Positions 63,442 through 64,000 of a DNA stretch of 64,000 nt are shown here, piece by piece. Under the pieces are notes generated by a model, which saw nothing but the letters and a program-made list of their open reading frames with translations, was not told where the DNA came from and ran no database searches. This DNA is from Mesorhizobium sp. AR07 (GTDB lineage: Bacteria > Pseudomonadota > Alphaproteobacteria > Rhizobiales > Rhizobiaceae). The DNA is taken from contig NZ_CP080525.1 of NCBI RefSeq assembly GCF_024746815.1, positions 4,644,501 through 4,708,500 of the forward strand, in the 5' to 3' direction. The position numbers and the translations under genes were made by a program. Every line of letters starts with the position of its first letter. Within the stretch, counting starts at the first letter, position 1.

Positions 63442-63756
63442 TCAGGCGGCGAACTTCAGCCCCATGATGCCGCAGACGATGAGCGCGATGCAGGCCAGCC
63501 TGATCGCGGTGGCCGGCTCGCCGAGCAGCCAGATGCCGAGCAGGGCCGTGCCGACGGTGCCGATGCCGGTCCATACCGCATAGGCGGTACCGACGGGCAG
63601 CGCCTTCAGCGCCAGGCCGAGCAAAGTGAGGCTGACGATCATCGAGGCGACCGTCAGCATGGTCGGCACCAGTTTCGAGAAACCGTCGGTGTATTTGAGG
63701 CCGATTGCCCAGCCGATCTCGAACAGGCCGGCAAAAAACAGAAGAATCCACGACAT
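63442..63756 (-). CDS. sugE: SMR-family guanidinium exporter SugE/Gdx
   Basis: 104 residues with four helices. MSWILLFFAGLFEIGWAIGLKYTDGF holds the essential membrane Glu (Glu13) of small multidrug resistance proteins, and TVASMIVSLTLLGLALKALPVGTAYAVWTGIG is the SugE-type continuation, in outline. Gdx proteins export guanidinium in exchange for protons. The guanidine-II riboswitch upstream strongly supports this function over broad drug resistance. An in-frame Met 20 codons upstream is less likely. Confidence 0.95.
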   Translation of the reverse strand: MSWILLFFAGLFEIGWAIGLKYTDGFSKLVPTMLTVASMIVSLTLLGLALKALPVGTAYAVWTGIGTVGTALLGIWLLGEPATAIRLACIALIVCGIMGLKFAA

Positions 63757-63773
63757 CGGGAAACGCTCCATCC

Positions 63774-63814
63774 GAGCATCGAACCGAAAAATGGTTTTCG
63801 GAGTCCGAATGCTC
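63774..63814 (-). promoter_or_regulatory. hairpin between riboswitch and sugE (expression platform)
   Basis: GAGCAT and ATGCTC close an outer stem, and CCGAAAA with TTTTCGG form an inner stem. It lies directly after the aptamer hairpins and before the GGAG ribosome site of sugE, so it could link guanidine binding to exposure of the start. Confidence 0.5.
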
Positions 63815-63825
63815 AATCAAAATGG

Positions 63826-63872
63826 CGGGTCGTCCCGGCCTGATTTTCGGGGAAGCGCGAGGTCGTCCCCGC
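63826..63872 (-). ncRNA. guanidine-II (mini-ykkC) riboswitch
   Basis: Read on the minus strand, two hairpins with identical ACGA loops occur in tandem: GCGGGG-ACGA-CCTCGC (63872-63857) and CGGG-ACGA-CCCG (63837-63826), about 19 bases apart. Two GC-rich stems with ACGR loops in front of an SMR gene are the defining pattern of the mini-ykkC motif, now known to bind guanidinium. The sugE ATG is 70 bases downstream. It should turn sugE on when guanidine is present. Confidence 0.9.
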
Positions 63873-63963
63873 CACGCCAATATAAGAATTTCGAGCGTTC
63901 GATCAACAACGACCGGCAACATCGTTGCCAGTCGTAATCCGTCTCGAAGCGGATTGACCGGAC

Positions 63964-64000
63964 CTACTTGTCCTTGAGTTTCATCGCCTTGACCGGCGGC
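63964..64000 (-). CDS. possible 3' end of a gene entering from beyond the window
   Basis: On the minus strand, a frame reads PPVKAMKLKDK and stops at TAG (63966-63964). Eleven codons cannot identify a gene. It is listed because the basic, Lys-rich ending and the following riboswitch leader are what one would expect at the end of an upstream gene. Confidence 0.3.
   Translation of the reverse strand, partial: PPVKAMKLKDK

Overview
The window looks like chromosome of a Mesorhizobium-type member of the Rhizobiales. The evidence is high GC, a urease cluster with HupE/UreJ and a UreE ending in a His-rich tail, an smo/mtlK polyol operon, DUF1127, DUF29 and DUF6481 proteins, and several RIME-like palindromic intergenic elements. 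I see no rRNA, tRNA, CRISPR array, phage genes or transposase. The genus is an inference from gene content.

Layout. (1) 2-7639: urease cluster (3' end of ureJ, then ureB, ureC, ureE, ureF, ureG), interrupted by two opposite-strand exported proteins and by DUF29, GST, DUF3995 and membrane-protein genes. ureD and ureA are not in view. (2) 7754-12004: class II aldolase, HAD phosphatase, SorC-type regulator, DUF1127 peptide, LysR regulator. (3) 12229-21109: polyol operon smoE-F-G-K-S-mtlK plus a HAD phosphatase and an FGGY pentulose kinase, with strong hairpins after smoE and after smoS. (4) 21278-23719: MATE exporter and an alpha/beta hydrolase. (5) 24034-30551: a giant autotransporter with a one-base frameshift and two in-frame 1,674-bp tandem units. 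(6) 30645-35086: ureohydrolase (agmatinase family) with a polar amino-acid type ABC importer that has no ATPase gene, and a divergent LysR gene preceded by a perfect palindrome. (7) 35248-52982: a nicotinate/nicotinamide region: pncB, a polytopic membrane protein, a five-gene branched-chain-type ABC importer, an NhaD-like antiporter, pncA, a molybdenum hydroxylase (FAD subunit plus fused FeS-Mo subunit), a 6-hydroxynicotinate reductase-like protein, a UPF0280 protein, a DUF1185 protein and a MarR regulator. (8) 53080-58179: pentose-type sugar ABC importer with a divergent LacI regulator and palindromic operators. (9) 58413-63756: inositol monophosphatase family enzyme, two luciferase-like oxidoreductases, AI-2E family membrane protein, DUF6481 protein, and SugE/Gdx preceded by a guanidine-II (mini-ykkC) riboswitch.

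How the parts fit. Urease, the ureohydrolase and the guanidine-responsive exporter all concern urea or guanidino nitrogen, although they are not in one operon. The most interesting block is 45837-52982. The known 6-hydroxynicotinate reductase of Eubacterium barkeri carries a covalently bound flavin, and here the matching gene overlaps by one base a UPF0280 gene, a family structurally related to ApbE flavin transferases. UPF0280 could therefore be a dedicated flavinylation factor. The next gene, DUF1185, could supply the ring-opening step, because no amidohydrolase-type enamidase gene is present. Both assignments are inferences.
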